DNA of 64,000 nucleotides from Neorhizobium galegae bv. orientalis str. HAMBI 540. GTDB taxonomy: Bacteria; Pseudomonadota; Alphaproteobacteria; Rhizobiales; Rhizobiaceae. Every line of letters begins with the position of its first letter. Position 1 is the stretch's first letter. Below are positions 17,150 through 26,712 of this stretch, in pieces. Below the pieces are notes generated by a model, which was not told where the DNA came from, searched no databases, and was given only the letters and a program-made list of their open reading frames with translations. Position numbers and translations under genes: made by a program. Location of the stretch: assembly GCF_000731315.1 (NCBI RefSeq), contig NZ_HG938353.1, positions 2,914,001 to 2,978,000 on the forward strand, written 5' to 3'.

Positions 17150-18097
17150 TTAGCGGATGCCCTTCGCCGACAGATCGACGACCTGAGCCGCTTTATCCTT
17201 GGTGATCAGGTTCGGACCCGATGGAACGTTGCCGCCGGGGATGAGGCCATATTTCGCGTTATTGGCCAGGAAGACGGTCGACAAATAGCCCTGCAGGAAC
17301 TGTTGCTGGTCGATCGCGAAGGCAGCTTCGCCGGCGGCAACCGCTTTCAGGAAATTGGCCGAAAGATCGAAGGTCGCCACATTGACCTTGCCGGTCTTGC
17401 CAGCGTCCTTGACGGCTGCGAGCGCAGGTTCACCGGCGGTGCTTGCACCGAGAGCCATGATGGTATCGATAGCATTGTCGGCGCTCAGTGACGCTTTGAC
17501 CTTGGCGCGAACTTCGGCCGGATCATTGGACACCGGCAACACGGTAACAGTACCGCCGAAGCCATCCGAGAAGCCCTTGCAACGCAGGTCGAGCGAGACA
17601 TTGCCGACTTCCTGATTGACGCAGATGCCAGTCTTGCCACCCATCTGTTTCAGTTTTTCACCGGCAGCCTTACCTGCGCCGTACTCGTCTTGACCGACAT
17701 GCAGCAAAGCGCCGAGTTTCTTGGAAACATCGGACCCGGAATTGATGGAAATCACCGGAATACCGGAAGCGACCGCCTTTTCGATCGAGCGTCCGAGAGC
17801 CGAAGCATCCGGGATCGACACGATCAGCCCGTCCGGCTTCTGGTTCACCGCGGCGTCGATCAGCTGGCTCATAGCCACCATATCGAATGTTTCGGGCGCA
17901 CGATAATCGACCTGAACGCCGGCATCCTTGGCGCCGGCTGTCACGCCATTCTTGACCACCGACCAAAATGGATCGTTTGCCTGGCCATGCGTGACGGCGA
18001 TGATCTTGATATCTTTTGCGTATGCGAGACTGTCAGTACCCGCAACGGCTGCAACGATCGAAACGCCGAGCGCGAGTTTCTTGATAAGCGATTTCAT
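17150..18097 (-). CDS. Periplasmic sugar-binding protein, CUT2 type
   Basis: 315 residues, Peripla_BP_4 (RbsB-like) fold. Signal peptide MKSLIKKLALGVSIVAAVAGTDSLAYA; then KDIKIIAVTHGQANDPFWSVVKNG, the first binding strand, DGLIVSIPDASALG and GIPVISINSGSD. SD GGGAGGAAAG. It is the first gene of the minus-strand sugar operon, divergent from a LacI regulator; a palindrome between them is the likely operator. Ligand unknown; rhizopine or cyclitol binding is an option given the IolG-like and MocA-like neighbours. Confidence 0.92.
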   Translation of the reverse strand: MKSLIKKLALGVSIVAAVAGTDSLAYAKDIKIIAVTHGQANDPFWSVVKNGVTAGAKDAGVQVDYRAPETFDMVAMSQLIDAAVNQKPDGLIVSIPDASALGRSIEKAVASGIPVISINSGSDVSKKLGALLHVGQDEYGAGKAAGEKLKQMGGKTGICVNQEVGNVSLDLRCKGFSDGFGGTVTVLPVSNDPAEVRAKVKASLSADNAIDTIMALGASTAGEPALAAVKDAGKTGKVNVATFDLSANFLKAVAAGEAAFAIDQQQFLQGYLSTVFLANNAKYGLIPGGNVPSGPNLITKDKAAQVVDLSAKGIR

Positions 18098-18192
18098 GCT
18101 CTTTCCTCCCATTGACGCGGCTAGGCCTGCGTCACTCCTCTATCCGACGTGGACCTCCCCCCGCCGTTTCCATTGCTAGGCGGCAATAAATT

Positions 18193-18208
18193 TTGCTACC
18201 GGTAGCAA
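18193..18208. promoter_or_regulatory. Perfect 16-bp palindrome, LacI-type operator
   Basis: TTGCTACCGGTAGCAA is perfectly palindromic with a central CG, the classic LacI/GalR-family operator form. It lies 95 bases upstream of the binding-protein start and 104 bases upstream of the LacI-family gene, so one site could control both directions. Confidence 0.8.
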
Positions 18209-18311
18209 CCGTAAAATTCATATCATTTGGCCTCAATATGTCAACTCAATAATTCCAATTTTCGACACAACGGAATATCCATTCCACACGATAAGTCAGG
18301 ATAAGGTCAGT

Positions 18312-19304
18312 ATGGCGAAGCGAGTAACAGCGGAAGATGTGGCGCGATCCGCAGGTGTCTCGAAGTGGACCGTCATTCGCGCGTTTACGCCGGGGGCTTC
18401 GATCGCCGAGAAAAGTCGATTAAGGGTTCTGGAGGCCGCGGAGAACCTGAACTACCGGCCGAACTTGCTGGCACGCAGCTTGGCGACCAACCTGACGCAC
18501 CAGGTCGCGATCCTGATCGATGACTTTAAGAACCCACACAAACTGCCAGTTCTCGAGATTTTGACTTGGCAACTTCAGTCAGAAGGCTTGTTGACGGTCC
18601 TTATCAACATCAACGAACATTTCGACCACGTGCAGGCGCTATTGGATGCCGGTCAGCGTCAAGTCGATGCCATCATCTTGTTCGGCACGGCGTTCCGACC
18701 GGAGATGCTGGAGGACGACCGGATACAGGGCGGGGCTCCGCTTTACGTTTTGGCCCGCGATAGCCAGATACCGAATGTCCCCGCGATCACATGCGATACG
18801 CCGCTGGCGATGCGAGAACTATGCGAATATTTTAGTTCTAAAGGATATCGACGTCCTGCTTTTCTGTCCGGCGCCAAAACCCTTTCCACCGCGTTGGGCC
18901 GGCGCCGCGCATTCAACGCTTTCTGGGAGGCCCATAGCTCTAAGCCTGTGCTTGGTGTTTCGGCGGCGTCCTACAGTTCAGGACACGGATTTGAGGCCGC
19001 AAGGATCTTGTTCCAGGAGACCCCACGCGAGCAATGGCCGGATCTTCTCATGTGTGAAAACGATGCTCTGGCCTTCGGCGCGATCGATTACGTCCGCAGC
19101 ACCCTAAAACTCCGTATTCCGGATGATATTGCGATTGCCGGTTTCGACAATACTCCCCTCGCCGCCTCCCCTGCCTATGACCTGACGACATACGAGCAGC
19201 CCGCTATCGAAATGGTAGCGGCAATCCTATCCATGATACTGGGGAGAGAGCCACGAGAAAACAGAGCTTTTAAGGGGAAACTTGTCTCAAGATCAACTGC
19301 TTAG
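18312..19304 (+). CDS. LacI-family transcriptional regulator
   Basis: 330 residues. N-terminal helix-turn-helix (VTAEDVARSAGVSKWTVIRAF) and hinge helix (NLNYRPNLLARSLAT), then a periplasmic-binding-protein-like effector domain with ALAFGAIDYVRSTLKLRIPDDIAIAGFDNTP. The recognition helix reads SKWTVIRAF where many members have SxxTVSRAL. It is divergent from the sugar operon and probably represses it until the sugar or its oxidation product is bound. Confidence 0.93.
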   Translation: MAKRVTAEDVARSAGVSKWTVIRAFTPGASIAEKSRLRVLEAAENLNYRPNLLARSLATNLTHQVAILIDDFKNPHKLPVLEILTWQLQSEGLLTVLININEHFDHVQALLDAGQRQVDAIILFGTAFRPEMLEDDRIQGGAPLYVLARDSQIPNVPAITCDTPLAMRELCEYFSSKGYRRPAFLSGAKTLSTALGRRRAFNAFWEAHSSKPVLGVSAASYSSGHGFEAARILFQETPREQWPDLLMCENDALAFGAIDYVRSTLKLRIPDDIAIAGFDNTPLAASPAYDLTTYEQPAIEMVAAILSMILGREPRENRAFKGKLVSRSTA

Positions 19305-19417
19305 CATTCGACAAATGCGAATCCGCGACAGGATCGGAGTGGCAGCCTCGAATGCCGGCGATCCCTGCTCGGTCAGTTCACCGACGACCTGTGCCATGCC
19401 GGCAAGTGGAGGGAGGG

Positions 19418-20617
19418 TCAGTCGAAAAAGCCCGCATCCTCTTCCCTGAGATATTTCTTGGCCCCTTCCGGGTCGATATCGAGACCCAGACCCGGCGCTT
19501 CCAGTAAGTCCACCATGCTGTCCTTCACGATCTGCGGCGGCAAGCCGATTACCAGATCCTCCCACCAGGGGTCGGAGGCGGTCGGATATTCGAACGCGAT
19601 GTAATTTGCCGGCAATGTGGCGCAGACATTGATCAACGCGCCGAGCCCCAGCAGGCCGTTGGCGGTGCCGTGCGGTGCCATTAGGATCGAGTGCATGTAG
19701 GCGTGCTCGGCGACCCATTTAAGCTCGGCAATGCCGCCGATATCGGCTGGATCGGGGCCGATGACGCGTACCGCCTGCGTCTCGATCAGTTCCTTGAAAT
19801 TGTGCCGCAGGTAGATCTGCTCACCAGTGTGAATTGGCGTCGAGGTTGAGGTTGTCAGCTCCCGATAGGCCTGCGGATTGACCCACGGCACGTAGTCGCC
19901 CGTCAGCATGTCCTCGAGCCACATCAAATTGTACTTCTCGACCGCGCGAGCGAACTTGATCGCATCGGGCAGCATCCAGCCCGGGCCGCAGTCGAGCGCC
20001 AGGCTGACTTTGTCGCCCAGCACTTCCTTCATCGCGATCACGCAGTCGAGCATGTGATTGAAACCGCGCTCGCTAATCACGCCCTGATCCATGGCACCGT
20101 GATAGCCAGCCTTCTTCTGTGTCACGCCATAGTGGAAGTCCTCGATGGTGTCCTTCATGTTGGAGTGGAACGAGATTCCTTGCTTGACCATGAAGAAGTT
20201 CTGCGGCTGCTCCATCATCCATTTGACGTCAGCGGCGTAATCCTCCGGCCGGTCGCCCGTGCGTGTCCGACGGACCGAGCCATTGTAGACGCGCACCTTG
20301 TCCCGCACCTTGCCGCCGAGCAGTTTATAGACGGGCACGCCCGCGGCCTTGCCGGCAATATCCCAAAGCGCATGCTCAATAGCGCTCACCGCCGCGCCGT
20401 ACGGCTTGAAAGAGCCGCGTTGGCGGATCTTCAGCATGACTCTCTCGACGTCGGTCGGGTCCTCGCCGATCAGCGCCTCGCGGAAATGCAGCACCCAGGG
20501 CTTGAGATAGGATTTTGTAAATTCGACCTCACCCAAGCCATAGAGGCCCTCGTCCGTAACGATACGGACGATCGGATGTCTGCCGATAACGGCGCAGCGG
20601 AGATCGGTGATCTTCAT
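19418..20617 (-). CDS. Enolase-superfamily acid-sugar dehydratase-like enzyme A
   Basis: 399 residues, mandelate racemase/muconate lactonising fold. N-terminal capping domain with VSAIEHALWDIAGKAAGVPVYKLLGG; barrel metal ligands Asp (SLALDCGPGW), Glu (MWLEDML) and Glu (HTGEQIY), plus a His base (MAPHGTANG). Only one Lys is visible at the KxK position (MVKQG). Most bacterial members dehydrate aldonic or aldaric acids to 2-keto-3-deoxy acids; substrate unknown. SD AAGGAACG. It is last of three such genes in a row, 17 bases after enzyme B. Confidence 0.88.
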   Translation of the reverse strand: MKITDLRCAVIGRHPIVRIVTDEGLYGLGEVEFTKSYLKPWVLHFREALIGEDPTDVERVMLKIRQRGSFKPYGAAVSAIEHALWDIAGKAAGVPVYKLLGGKVRDKVRVYNGSVRRTRTGDRPEDYAADVKWMMEQPQNFFMVKQGISFHSNMKDTIEDFHYGVTQKKAGYHGAMDQGVISERGFNHMLDCVIAMKEVLGDKVSLALDCGPGWMLPDAIKFARAVEKYNLMWLEDMLTGDYVPWVNPQAYRELTTSTSTPIHTGEQIYLRHNFKELIETQAVRVIGPDPADIGGIAELKWVAEHAYMHSILMAPHGTANGLLGLGALINVCATLPANYIAFEYPTASDPWWEDLVIGLPPQIVKDSMVDLLEAPGLGLDIDPEGAKKYLREEDAGFFD

Positions 20618-20634
20618 CTTCGTTCCTTTTCGCC

Positions 20635-21996
20635 TCAGCTCCAGGTGCGATCCCAGGAATACTCATCGTCCCAGTGATCCGTAGGTTGCCAAATGCCGGC
20701 GACACCCGGCTGTAGATGCTGCGAGATCACCTCGTCGACAACGTCGTCAATCCCCAGGCCCGGCTTGTCCGAAACGGTGATGAAGCCGTCCTTCACCAGC
20801 GGCTTGGGAAGGCCCGTGACGATATCGTCCCACCACTCGACATCGGCGGAATGGTATTCGAGCGCCATGAAATTTTCGGTCGCGGTCGCAACATGTGCGG
20901 CGGCCATTGCGGCGATTGGACTTTCTGCCATGTGGATGGCCATGGCGACACCACGGTCCTGCGCCATGTCGCCGATCTTCTTGGTCTCGAGGATGCCCCC
21001 ACTGGTGAGCAGGTCCGGGTGGATAACGGAGACACCGCCGCTGTTAAGCAGAGGCTCGAAGCCTTCCTTGAGATATATGTCCTCGCCAGTGCAGATTGGC
21101 ACCGTGGTGGCGTCCTGCAGTTGTCGATATTGCTCGGTATACTGCCATGGGATCACATCCTCGAGCCAGGCGGGCACGTATTTTTCAATTCGCCTGGCAA
21201 GGCGAATGCCGTTCTGCATGGAGATATGGCCGATATGGTCGATCGCAAGCGGCACATCCATGCCGATGACCTCACGAACCTCGGCAATGTATTGCTCAAG
21301 GAAGTCGAGGCCCTTGTCGGAAAAGTGGAGGCCGGTGAACGGGTGCGGGACGTTATGCAAATCGTACGCAGCGTTGCGGAGCCGCCGCTCTTCCATGGTC
21401 TTTAGCGGGCCGCGGCCGGGGTGGTGGCGGTACCCTTCAAGTGAGCCGGCAGGAGACACGACCGCACCGGGCACATCCGCGATCTGCATCAATCCCAAAT
21501 CCATCTTGAGGAAGGTGAATCCGAGCTCCATGCGCTGCTTGAGGCGTTTACCGGTCTCGGTACCGCTCGGCACGGTAGCGTCGGTATCGCAATAGACACG
21601 CACTTTCTCCCGAAACCGGCCGCCGAGCATCTGGTAGACAGGGACGCCATAGGCCTTGCCGGCAAGATCCCACAACGCGATTTCAACCGCCGATACGCCA
21701 CCGCCTTGACGGCCGTGCCCGCCGAACTGCTTGATCCGGCGAAACAGTCGATCGATGTCGCAAGGGTTCTCGCCAAGCAACCGGCTCTTCAGCATCAGCG
21801 CATAGGTGGCGCTGGCGCCGTCGCGCACCTCGCCAAGCCCGACGATGCCCTGATTGGTGTAAATCTTCAGCAGCACCGAGGTGAACGGCGCGCCGACAAT
21901 TTCGGCTACCCGCATGTCGGTGATGCGAAGGTCGGACGGCTTGGAACGCGTGTTCACCCGATTGAGCGCCTCGTCGGCTCCATCTGCTTCTGGCAT
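20635..21996 (-). CDS. Enolase-superfamily acid-sugar dehydratase-like enzyme B
   Basis: 453 residues, longer than usual because of a 40-50 residue insertion after FLKMDLGLM that carries [25 protein letters not shown]. Metal ligands Asp ([10 protein letters not shown]), Glu (WLEDVIPW) and Glu (CTGEDIYL); a His in [16 protein letters not shown] is the likely base; a KxD appears as LKMD. SD GAGG before the ATG. It differs in length and in active-site loops from its three paralogues here, so the four are probably not recent duplicates and act on different substrates or steps. Confidence 0.88.
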   Translation of the reverse strand: MPEADGADEALNRVNTRSKPSDLRITDMRVAEIVGAPFTSVLLKIYTNQGIVGLGEVRDGASATYALMLKSRLLGENPCDIDRLFRRIKQFGGHGRQGGGVSAVEIALWDLAGKAYGVPVYQMLGGRFREKVRVYCDTDATVPSGTETGKRLKQRMELGFTFLKMDLGLMQIADVPGAVVSPAGSLEGYRHHPGRGPLKTMEERRLRNAAYDLHNVPHPFTGLHFSDKGLDFLEQYIAEVREVIGMDVPLAIDHIGHISMQNGIRLARRIEKYVPAWLEDVIPWQYTEQYRQLQDATTVPICTGEDIYLKEGFEPLLNSGGVSVIHPDLLTSGGILETKKIGDMAQDRGVAMAIHMAESPIAAMAAAHVATATENFMALEYHSADVEWWDDIVTGLPKPLVKDGFITVSDKPGLGIDDVVDEVISQHLQPGVAGIWQPTDHWDDEYSWDRTWS

Positions 21997-22061
21997 GATT
22001 TATCCTCGTTCTGGTCGGGGCTCGTCGTCGCGCACGCTGAGGCGGCGTAGAGCGTTGCTAG

Positions 22062-23228
22062 CTAGTGCAGCTCTATCTCGTGATTTTGAAGGTAGTCGCG
22101 GTTCATTTCAACGCCGAGACCAGGCTTGGGCGTAAGCTTGAGGCTGCCGTTCGAAACATCGAGTGGTCTGTCGATGAGGTGATCGTATTTGCCGAGGTTC
22201 CACTCTGACGTTTCAAGTTTGTAGAAATTAGGAACGGTCATCATCACCTGCGCTCCCGCAACCACGTTGATCGGCCCTGCGGCGTCATGCGGCGAGACCG
22301 GGATGTAGTAGGCTTCGCACAGGGCGGAAATCTTCTTGAGTTCGGTAATGCCGCCGGTCCAGGTGACGTCCGGCATGATGTAGTCGGCGAGCCTGTTTTC
22401 GAGCACCGGCACGAAATCCCACTTCGTGTGGCCGCGCTCGCCCCACGAGATAGCGGCGCTGACCTTCTCACGGACCTGTTTGAGAGCGCTGAGGCTCTCC
22501 GGTGGACAGGGCTCCTCGAACCAGTCGATCTGACCAGCTTCCTCGAGGCTCCGACAAAGGCGAATGGCGGTAGGAACGTCGAACCGGCCATGCGCATCGA
22601 TGAGGATGTCGACATCAGAGCCGGCCGTTTCGCGGATCAAGGCGGTGAGCTCGGCGGCCTCGCGCTCATCCTTGCGGGTCATGCTGCCATCGAGGTAGCC
22701 GTCCCGCTGTTCGCGAGACTGTCCATCGGCGGTGCGGCCTTGGTGGGGGAAAGGATCGAACTTGAGCGCAGTGTGGCCGGAGTCGACGATGTCTCGAATT
22801 TCCCGGACCACAGCCTCCTTGCTGGTAAACTTGGCCTGGTTGGGATGGGTGTAGAGCGCGATTTCATCGCGTACCGGTCCGCCCAACAGCTCGTAAATCG
22901 GCTTACCAAGAACTTTGCCTCGGATGTCCCAAAGGGCTATGTCGATGGCGCTTACGCATTCGACTGCGGCACCGCGACTACCCATGTAGGTAAAGCTGCG
23001 GAATATCTTGTGCCACAGATACTCGATACGCGCCGGGTCCTCGCCTGTCAAAGCGACACCGATCTGCCGCAGGATCGTGCAGAGGGCGCGATTGGCGAGC
23101 CTTGTCGTGGTGGTGATCTCTCCCCAGCCGCTCACCCCCTCGTCGGTCGTCACTTCGACGAACAGATACTCTCCCCAATAGGAAGCATCGGATCTGATTA
23201 GCCACGGCCGAACGCTGGTGATTTTCAT
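22062..23228 (-). CDS. Enolase-superfamily acid-sugar dehydratase-like enzyme C
   Basis: 388 residues. Capping domain with VSAIDIALWDIRGKVLGKPIYELLGG; barrel KxD (TALKFDPF), Asp (ILIDAHGRFD), Glu (WFEEPCPPE), Glu (SWGERGHT) and His (VSPHDAAGPI). The pattern is close to the D-galactonate dehydratase/galactarate branch of the mandelate racemase subgroup. First gene of the minus-strand dehydratase run, downstream of the GntR gene by about 50 bases; all are probably one operon. Substrate unproven. Confidence 0.88.
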   Translation of the reverse strand: MKITSVRPWLIRSDASYWGEYLFVEVTTDEGVSGWGEITTTTRLANRALCTILRQIGVALTGEDPARIEYLWHKIFRSFTYMGSRGAAVECVSAIDIALWDIRGKVLGKPIYELLGGPVRDEIALYTHPNQAKFTSKEAVVREIRDIVDSGHTALKFDPFPHQGRTADGQSREQRDGYLDGSMTRKDEREAAELTALIRETAGSDVDILIDAHGRFDVPTAIRLCRSLEEAGQIDWFEEPCPPESLSALKQVREKVSAAISWGERGHTKWDFVPVLENRLADYIMPDVTWTGGITELKKISALCEAYYIPVSPHDAAGPINVVAGAQVMMTVPNFYKLETSEWNLGKYDHLIDRPLDVSNGSLKLTPKPGLGVEMNRDYLQNHEIELH

Positions 23229-23282
23229 CTCAACTGCCTTTATCTGAAGTGGTCGTCATGACGATGTTCAAGGCTATGAATT

Positions 23283-23993
23283 CTATCCTGCCCAAGCGGC
23301 GTTACGCGCACGCATGTGCTCGAGGATGTGCCGCCCGGAGCCCTCGACATGGCGCGCAATGAGTTCGGCTGCCTCGTTCGCATTTCCCGCTTTTACATGC
23401 GCGATGAGCTCACGATGCTCGCTAAGGATCGCGGCACGCCGGGCGAGCGTGAAGTTGAAACGCCTGCTCACGGCTCGCAGCACTTCGCGATGTTTCCACC
23501 AAAGCTCGGCGGCATGGTGGTTGTAGTGCTTTTGGTACATTACGGTGTGAAAGGCGGTGTCCAGCTCGCTGTGCCTGAACGTGTCGGCGAAGTCGTTCTC
23601 TTCAATCAGGCCCTGGATGCGTTCGAGTTCAGCAATGTCCTCGACGGTGGCCATATTCACGAACCATCGCGTCAGTGCCGGCTCGATCAGGACACCTATC
23701 TCGTAGATGTCCCGAACAAAGTCCTGATCTATCGGCCGGACGCGCGCTCCACGGTTGGGAACGAAGGTTACAAAGCCCTCCCCGCGCAGCAGTTGCAGAG
23801 CCTCGCGCACGGGATTGGTCGAGGTGCCGTGGCGCCGGGCAAGATCGGTGACCACAAGCCGCTCGTTGGCAACGAGCCGCCCTTCGATAATGTCGTCCCT
23901 GATCAGTTGATAAAGCGAGGCGCCTTCGCTGGAGGCCCCGATGGCGTCGATCCCTTCAGGTGGCTGCGCTTTAAAATCACTCGTAACGGCCAA
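23283..23993 (-). CDS. GntR-family regulator, FCD subgroup
   Basis: About 236 residues. Winged helix-turn-helix: LVVTDLARRHGTSTNPVREALQLL followed by the wing VPNRGARVRPI; C-terminal FCD domain with metal-type residues (HSELDTAFHTVMYQ, RHVEGSGRH). The start is ambiguous: TTG 23993 has GGGGA six bases upstream, TTG 24005 is also open, and no ATG is available. Divergent from the CUT1 importer and upstream of the dehydratase genes, so a local repressor of sugar-acid use is likely. Confidence 0.88.
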   Translation of the reverse strand: MAVTSDFKAQPPEGIDAIGASSEGASLYQLIRDDIIEGRLVANERLVVTDLARRHGTSTNPVREALQLLRGEGFVTFVPNRGARVRPIDQDFVRDIYEIGVLIEPALTRWFVNMATVEDIAELERIQGLIEENDFADTFRHSELDTAFHTVMYQKHYNHHAAELWWKHREVLRAVSRRFNFTLARRAAILSEHRELIAHVKAGNANEAAELIARHVEGSGRHILEHMRARNAAWAG

Positions 23994-24011
23994 AGCTATC
24001 CCCAATTAATA

Positions 24012-24084
24012 CACAGATTGCTCGGATATCACGCAAGCCTTCCATAAACAATGTACGATTTCTTTAGTTGACAGGTAATCTGTG
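24012..24084. promoter_or_regulatory. Divergent control region between GntR and the CUT1 importer
   Basis: CACAGATT (24012-24019) and AATCTGTG (24077-24084) are inverted repeats far apart in the divergent intergenic region, and TTGACA (24068-24073) is a possible -35 element toward the importer. No well-spaced -10 was found, so this is a candidate only. Confidence 0.3.
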
Positions 24085-24200
24085 ATCTGAAAACGTATGA
24101 TATGGTCGAAGGGATACATTAGGTGGAAAGTCCTACGGCCGGGGAGCAAAGACCGCTCGCTTCACACAGAGCGGCATGGGAGAAATCTGGGAGGATACCT

Positions 24201-25679
24201 ATGACGAGTACTTCACTCGGCGGTGCTGTCGTGCGCGGCACTGTGTCCACTGCTTTACTGGTATCGTTGATGTCTGCGTCTGCGCTGGGTGCGTCGGTCG
24301 ACTTGAGCAAGTGGTCGCCGCAATATGTGCGCTCCATTGCCGGCACACAGGATTTCGACACGGCGGCCGATTGCGCCAAAGTCACCCCGCTCGACTACAA
24401 GGGGCGACTGACATTCTGGTATCAGGGTGTGTTCGAGGGCGACCCCGACCTCCTGCGCCGGTATTACAAGGACTTCTTCGCGACCTTCCGCAAAACCTAT
24501 CCGAACATCCAGCTTGAGGAACAAGCCCTCACCTACAACGACCTGCTGGACAAGTTCCGGACAGCGCTTCTTGGCAATGCAGCGCCCATGGCGGTTCGCC
24601 TGCAAATCCTGGGCGGCACCGAATTCGCCTCGAAGGGCTATCTGCGGCCGCTCAAGCCCGAGGATATCGGGTATGCGACCGATGATTTCTGGCCCGGTGC
24701 AATGAAGGCCGTGACCTGGGAGGGCGTGACCTACGGTATCCCGACCAATAATGAGACGATGGCGTTCATCTGGAACGCCGACATCTTCAAGCGCGCAGGC
24801 CTCGATCCGGACAAGGCTCCGGCAACATGGGACGATGTTGTCAAATATTCCAAGCAGATCCACGACAAGCTCGGCATTGCCGGTTACGGCCTGGTGGCAC
24901 GCAAGAATGCCGGCAATACACCGTACCGTTTCATGCCGCAGCTGTGGGCTTATGGCGGCGGCGTTTTTGACGAGGCCACCGCGAACCCGACTTATAAGCA
25001 GGTCGAGCTGAACAGCGCACAGAGCAAAGCGGCGCTGCAAGCCTCCTATGATATGTATGTTCGCGACAAGTCGGTTCCGGTTTCGGCGCTCACCAATCAG
25101 CAGGCGGACAATCAGCCACTCTTCCTCGCTGGCCAACTCGCCATGATGGTCTCGCACCCGTCCGACTATAACGTCATGCTCGACTTGCAGAAGAAGACGA
25201 CGGGTACCGACAAGGACAAGGCGCAGACCGTCATCGACAACATGCGCTACGGTCTGATCCCGACTGGCCCGAACGGCAAGCGTGCCGTCGTGTTTGGCGG
25301 CTCGAACATTCACATCCTCAAGCCCGAATATGTCGAGGGCGGCAAGGTAGACGAGCCGGCTGCAAAGGCTATCGGCTGCATGTGGGCGAGCCCCGAATGG
25401 TCGCTGAAGATGGCTTATGCCGGCTCAAACCCGGGAAATCTCAACGGCTTCAAGACCAAATGGATGAAGGAACGCTTGGACAGTATCAAGTTCCTTGATG
25501 TCACGACTTCCATGCTGCCTTACGGCATCCCGTTCCCGGCGCTGCCGCAGTCGCCGGAAATCATGAACATCATCGTCCCGGACATGCTGCAGAATGCGCT
25601 GACCGGCACCATGACCGTTGACCAAGCAGCGGAAGACGCAGCCAAGAAGGTGAAAAACCTGACCGCCGGCGGACTTTAG
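24201..25679 (+). CDS. CUT1 sugar/sugar-acid ABC binding protein
   Basis: 492 residues, SBP_bac_1 family. N-terminal signal peptide (VSTALLVSLMSASALG, cleavage near GASVDL). Typical segments: YGIPTNNETMAFIWNADIFKRAGLDPDKAPATWDDVVKY, LAMMVSHPSDY, VFGGSNIHILK. Start at 24201 with GGGAGGATACCT upstream; the longer frame from 24123 is unsupported. First gene of the plus-strand importer operon. A GC hairpin after the stop probably keeps its mRNA more abundant than that of the permeases. The neighbouring dehydratases suggest a hexonate, hexuronate or aldarate ligand. Confidence 0.92.
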   Translation: MTSTSLGGAVVRGTVSTALLVSLMSASALGASVDLSKWSPQYVRSIAGTQDFDTAADCAKVTPLDYKGRLTFWYQGVFEGDPDLLRRYYKDFFATFRKTYPNIQLEEQALTYNDLLDKFRTALLGNAAPMAVRLQILGGTEFASKGYLRPLKPEDIGYATDDFWPGAMKAVTWEGVTYGIPTNNETMAFIWNADIFKRAGLDPDKAPATWDDVVKYSKQIHDKLGIAGYGLVARKNAGNTPYRFMPQLWAYGGGVFDEATANPTYKQVELNSAQSKAALQASYDMYVRDKSVPVSALTNQQADNQPLFLAGQLAMMVSHPSDYNVMLDLQKKTTGTDKDKAQTVIDNMRYGLIPTGPNGKRAVVFGGSNIHILKPEYVEGGKVDEPAAKAIGCMWASPEWSLKMAYAGSNPGNLNGFKTKWMKERLDSIKFLDVTTSMLPYGIPFPALPQSPEIMNIIVPDMLQNALTGTMTVDQAAEDAAKKVKNLTAGGL

Positions 25680-25697
25680 TCCATGCCTGACGATCTG

Positions 25698-25724
25698 ACC
25701 GGCCGCGCTGAGGCTGCGGCCGGT
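25698..25724 (+). terminator. Intercistronic hairpin after the CUT1 binding protein
   Basis: ACCGGCCGC and GCGGCCGGT form a 9-bp stem with a 9-base loop, followed by TTGTTC. It sits between binding protein and permease, the usual place for a hairpin that limits read-through or protects the upstream message. Confidence 0.6.
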
Positions 25725-25752
25725 TTGTTCCGAAAAATGGGGGCATGGCACC

Positions 25753-26712
25753 GTGACGATCTTGACTGGCAAGGCCGAGACTCGCCGTAGACTTCGACCC
25801 GAAGGGTCCGGTCTGCTGCGAAAGGTTTGGGAGCATCGCGCCGACTACGCCTATGTGCTCCCTGCAATCGCCGTGATGCTCATCGTCATAGCCTATCCGA
25901 TCTACTACACGATCGAGCTTTCGTTCTTTAACACACCGCCTGGCCTACAGCTCCGGGACAAGATTTTCGTCGGCCTTAACAACTACACCGCCATCCTCAC
26001 AAGTCCGGTGTTCTGGACGGTCACCCGGAACACGCTTATCTGGACAGCAGGATCCACTTTCATCTCATTTGTCCTCGGGTTTGCCAGCGCACTGGCGCTC
26101 CATCGTGACTTTGTCGGCCGCGGCATCCTGCGAGCCATCCTGATCATTCCCTGGGTCATCAGCGCGGTCGCCGCGTCCTATATCTGGAAATGGATCTACC
26201 ATTCGGACTTTGGGATTATCGGCGCGGTGCTGGTCGGCCTAGGATTGGCCGACCGACCGCCGAATTTCATCGACAGCGTCAACACGGTGCTGCCCTCCCT
26301 GATCGTCGTCAATATCTGGCGGGAGTTTCCATTTGCCATGATCATGATGATGGCTGGCCTGCAAACAGTCCCCGATCAGTTGCTGCGCGCGGCAAGAGTT
26401 GACGGAGCCAGTGCGTGGCAGCGGTTCTGGCACGTCACCTTCCCGCACTTGAGAAACGTCTCGACAGTGACGATCCTTCTGCTGGCAGTGGCCAACTTCA
26501 ATTCTTTCATCATCCCCTGGATCATGACCGGCGGCGGGCCGTCGAACGCATCGCATATCTGGATCACCCACATTTATGAGCTCGCCTTCGGCCGCCAGCG
26601 CTGGGGAGTGGCATCGGCCTATTCAGTGCTGCTGTTCCTGATCCTGATGTCGCTCGGCTACTTCTACGTCCGTGCGTTAAGCGGCAACGAGCGGAAGGAT
26701 GGGAGCGCATGA
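25753..26712 (+). CDS. CUT1 ABC permease, MalF-like
   Basis: 319 residues, about six membrane helices. Starts at GTG 25753; first helix ADYAYVLPAIAVMLIVIAYPIYYTIELSFF; the EAA loop is QLLRAARVDGASAWQRFWHVTFPHLRN. The stop overlaps the next gene by four bases (ATGA at 26709-26712). Forms the membrane pore with the MalG-like subunit. Confidence 0.92.
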   Translation: MTILTGKAETRRRLRPEGSGLLRKVWEHRADYAYVLPAIAVMLIVIAYPIYYTIELSFFNTPPGLQLRDKIFVGLNNYTAILTSPVFWTVTRNTLIWTAGSTFISFVLGFASALALHRDFVGRGILRAILIIPWVISAVAASYIWKWIYHSDFGIIGAVLVGLGLADRPPNFIDSVNTVLPSLIVVNIWREFPFAMIMMMAGLQTVPDQLLRAARVDGASAWQRFWHVTFPHLRNVSTVTILLLAVANFNSFIIPWIMTGGGPSNASHIWITHIYELAFGRQRWGVASAYSVLLFLILMSLGYFYVRALSGNERKDGSA

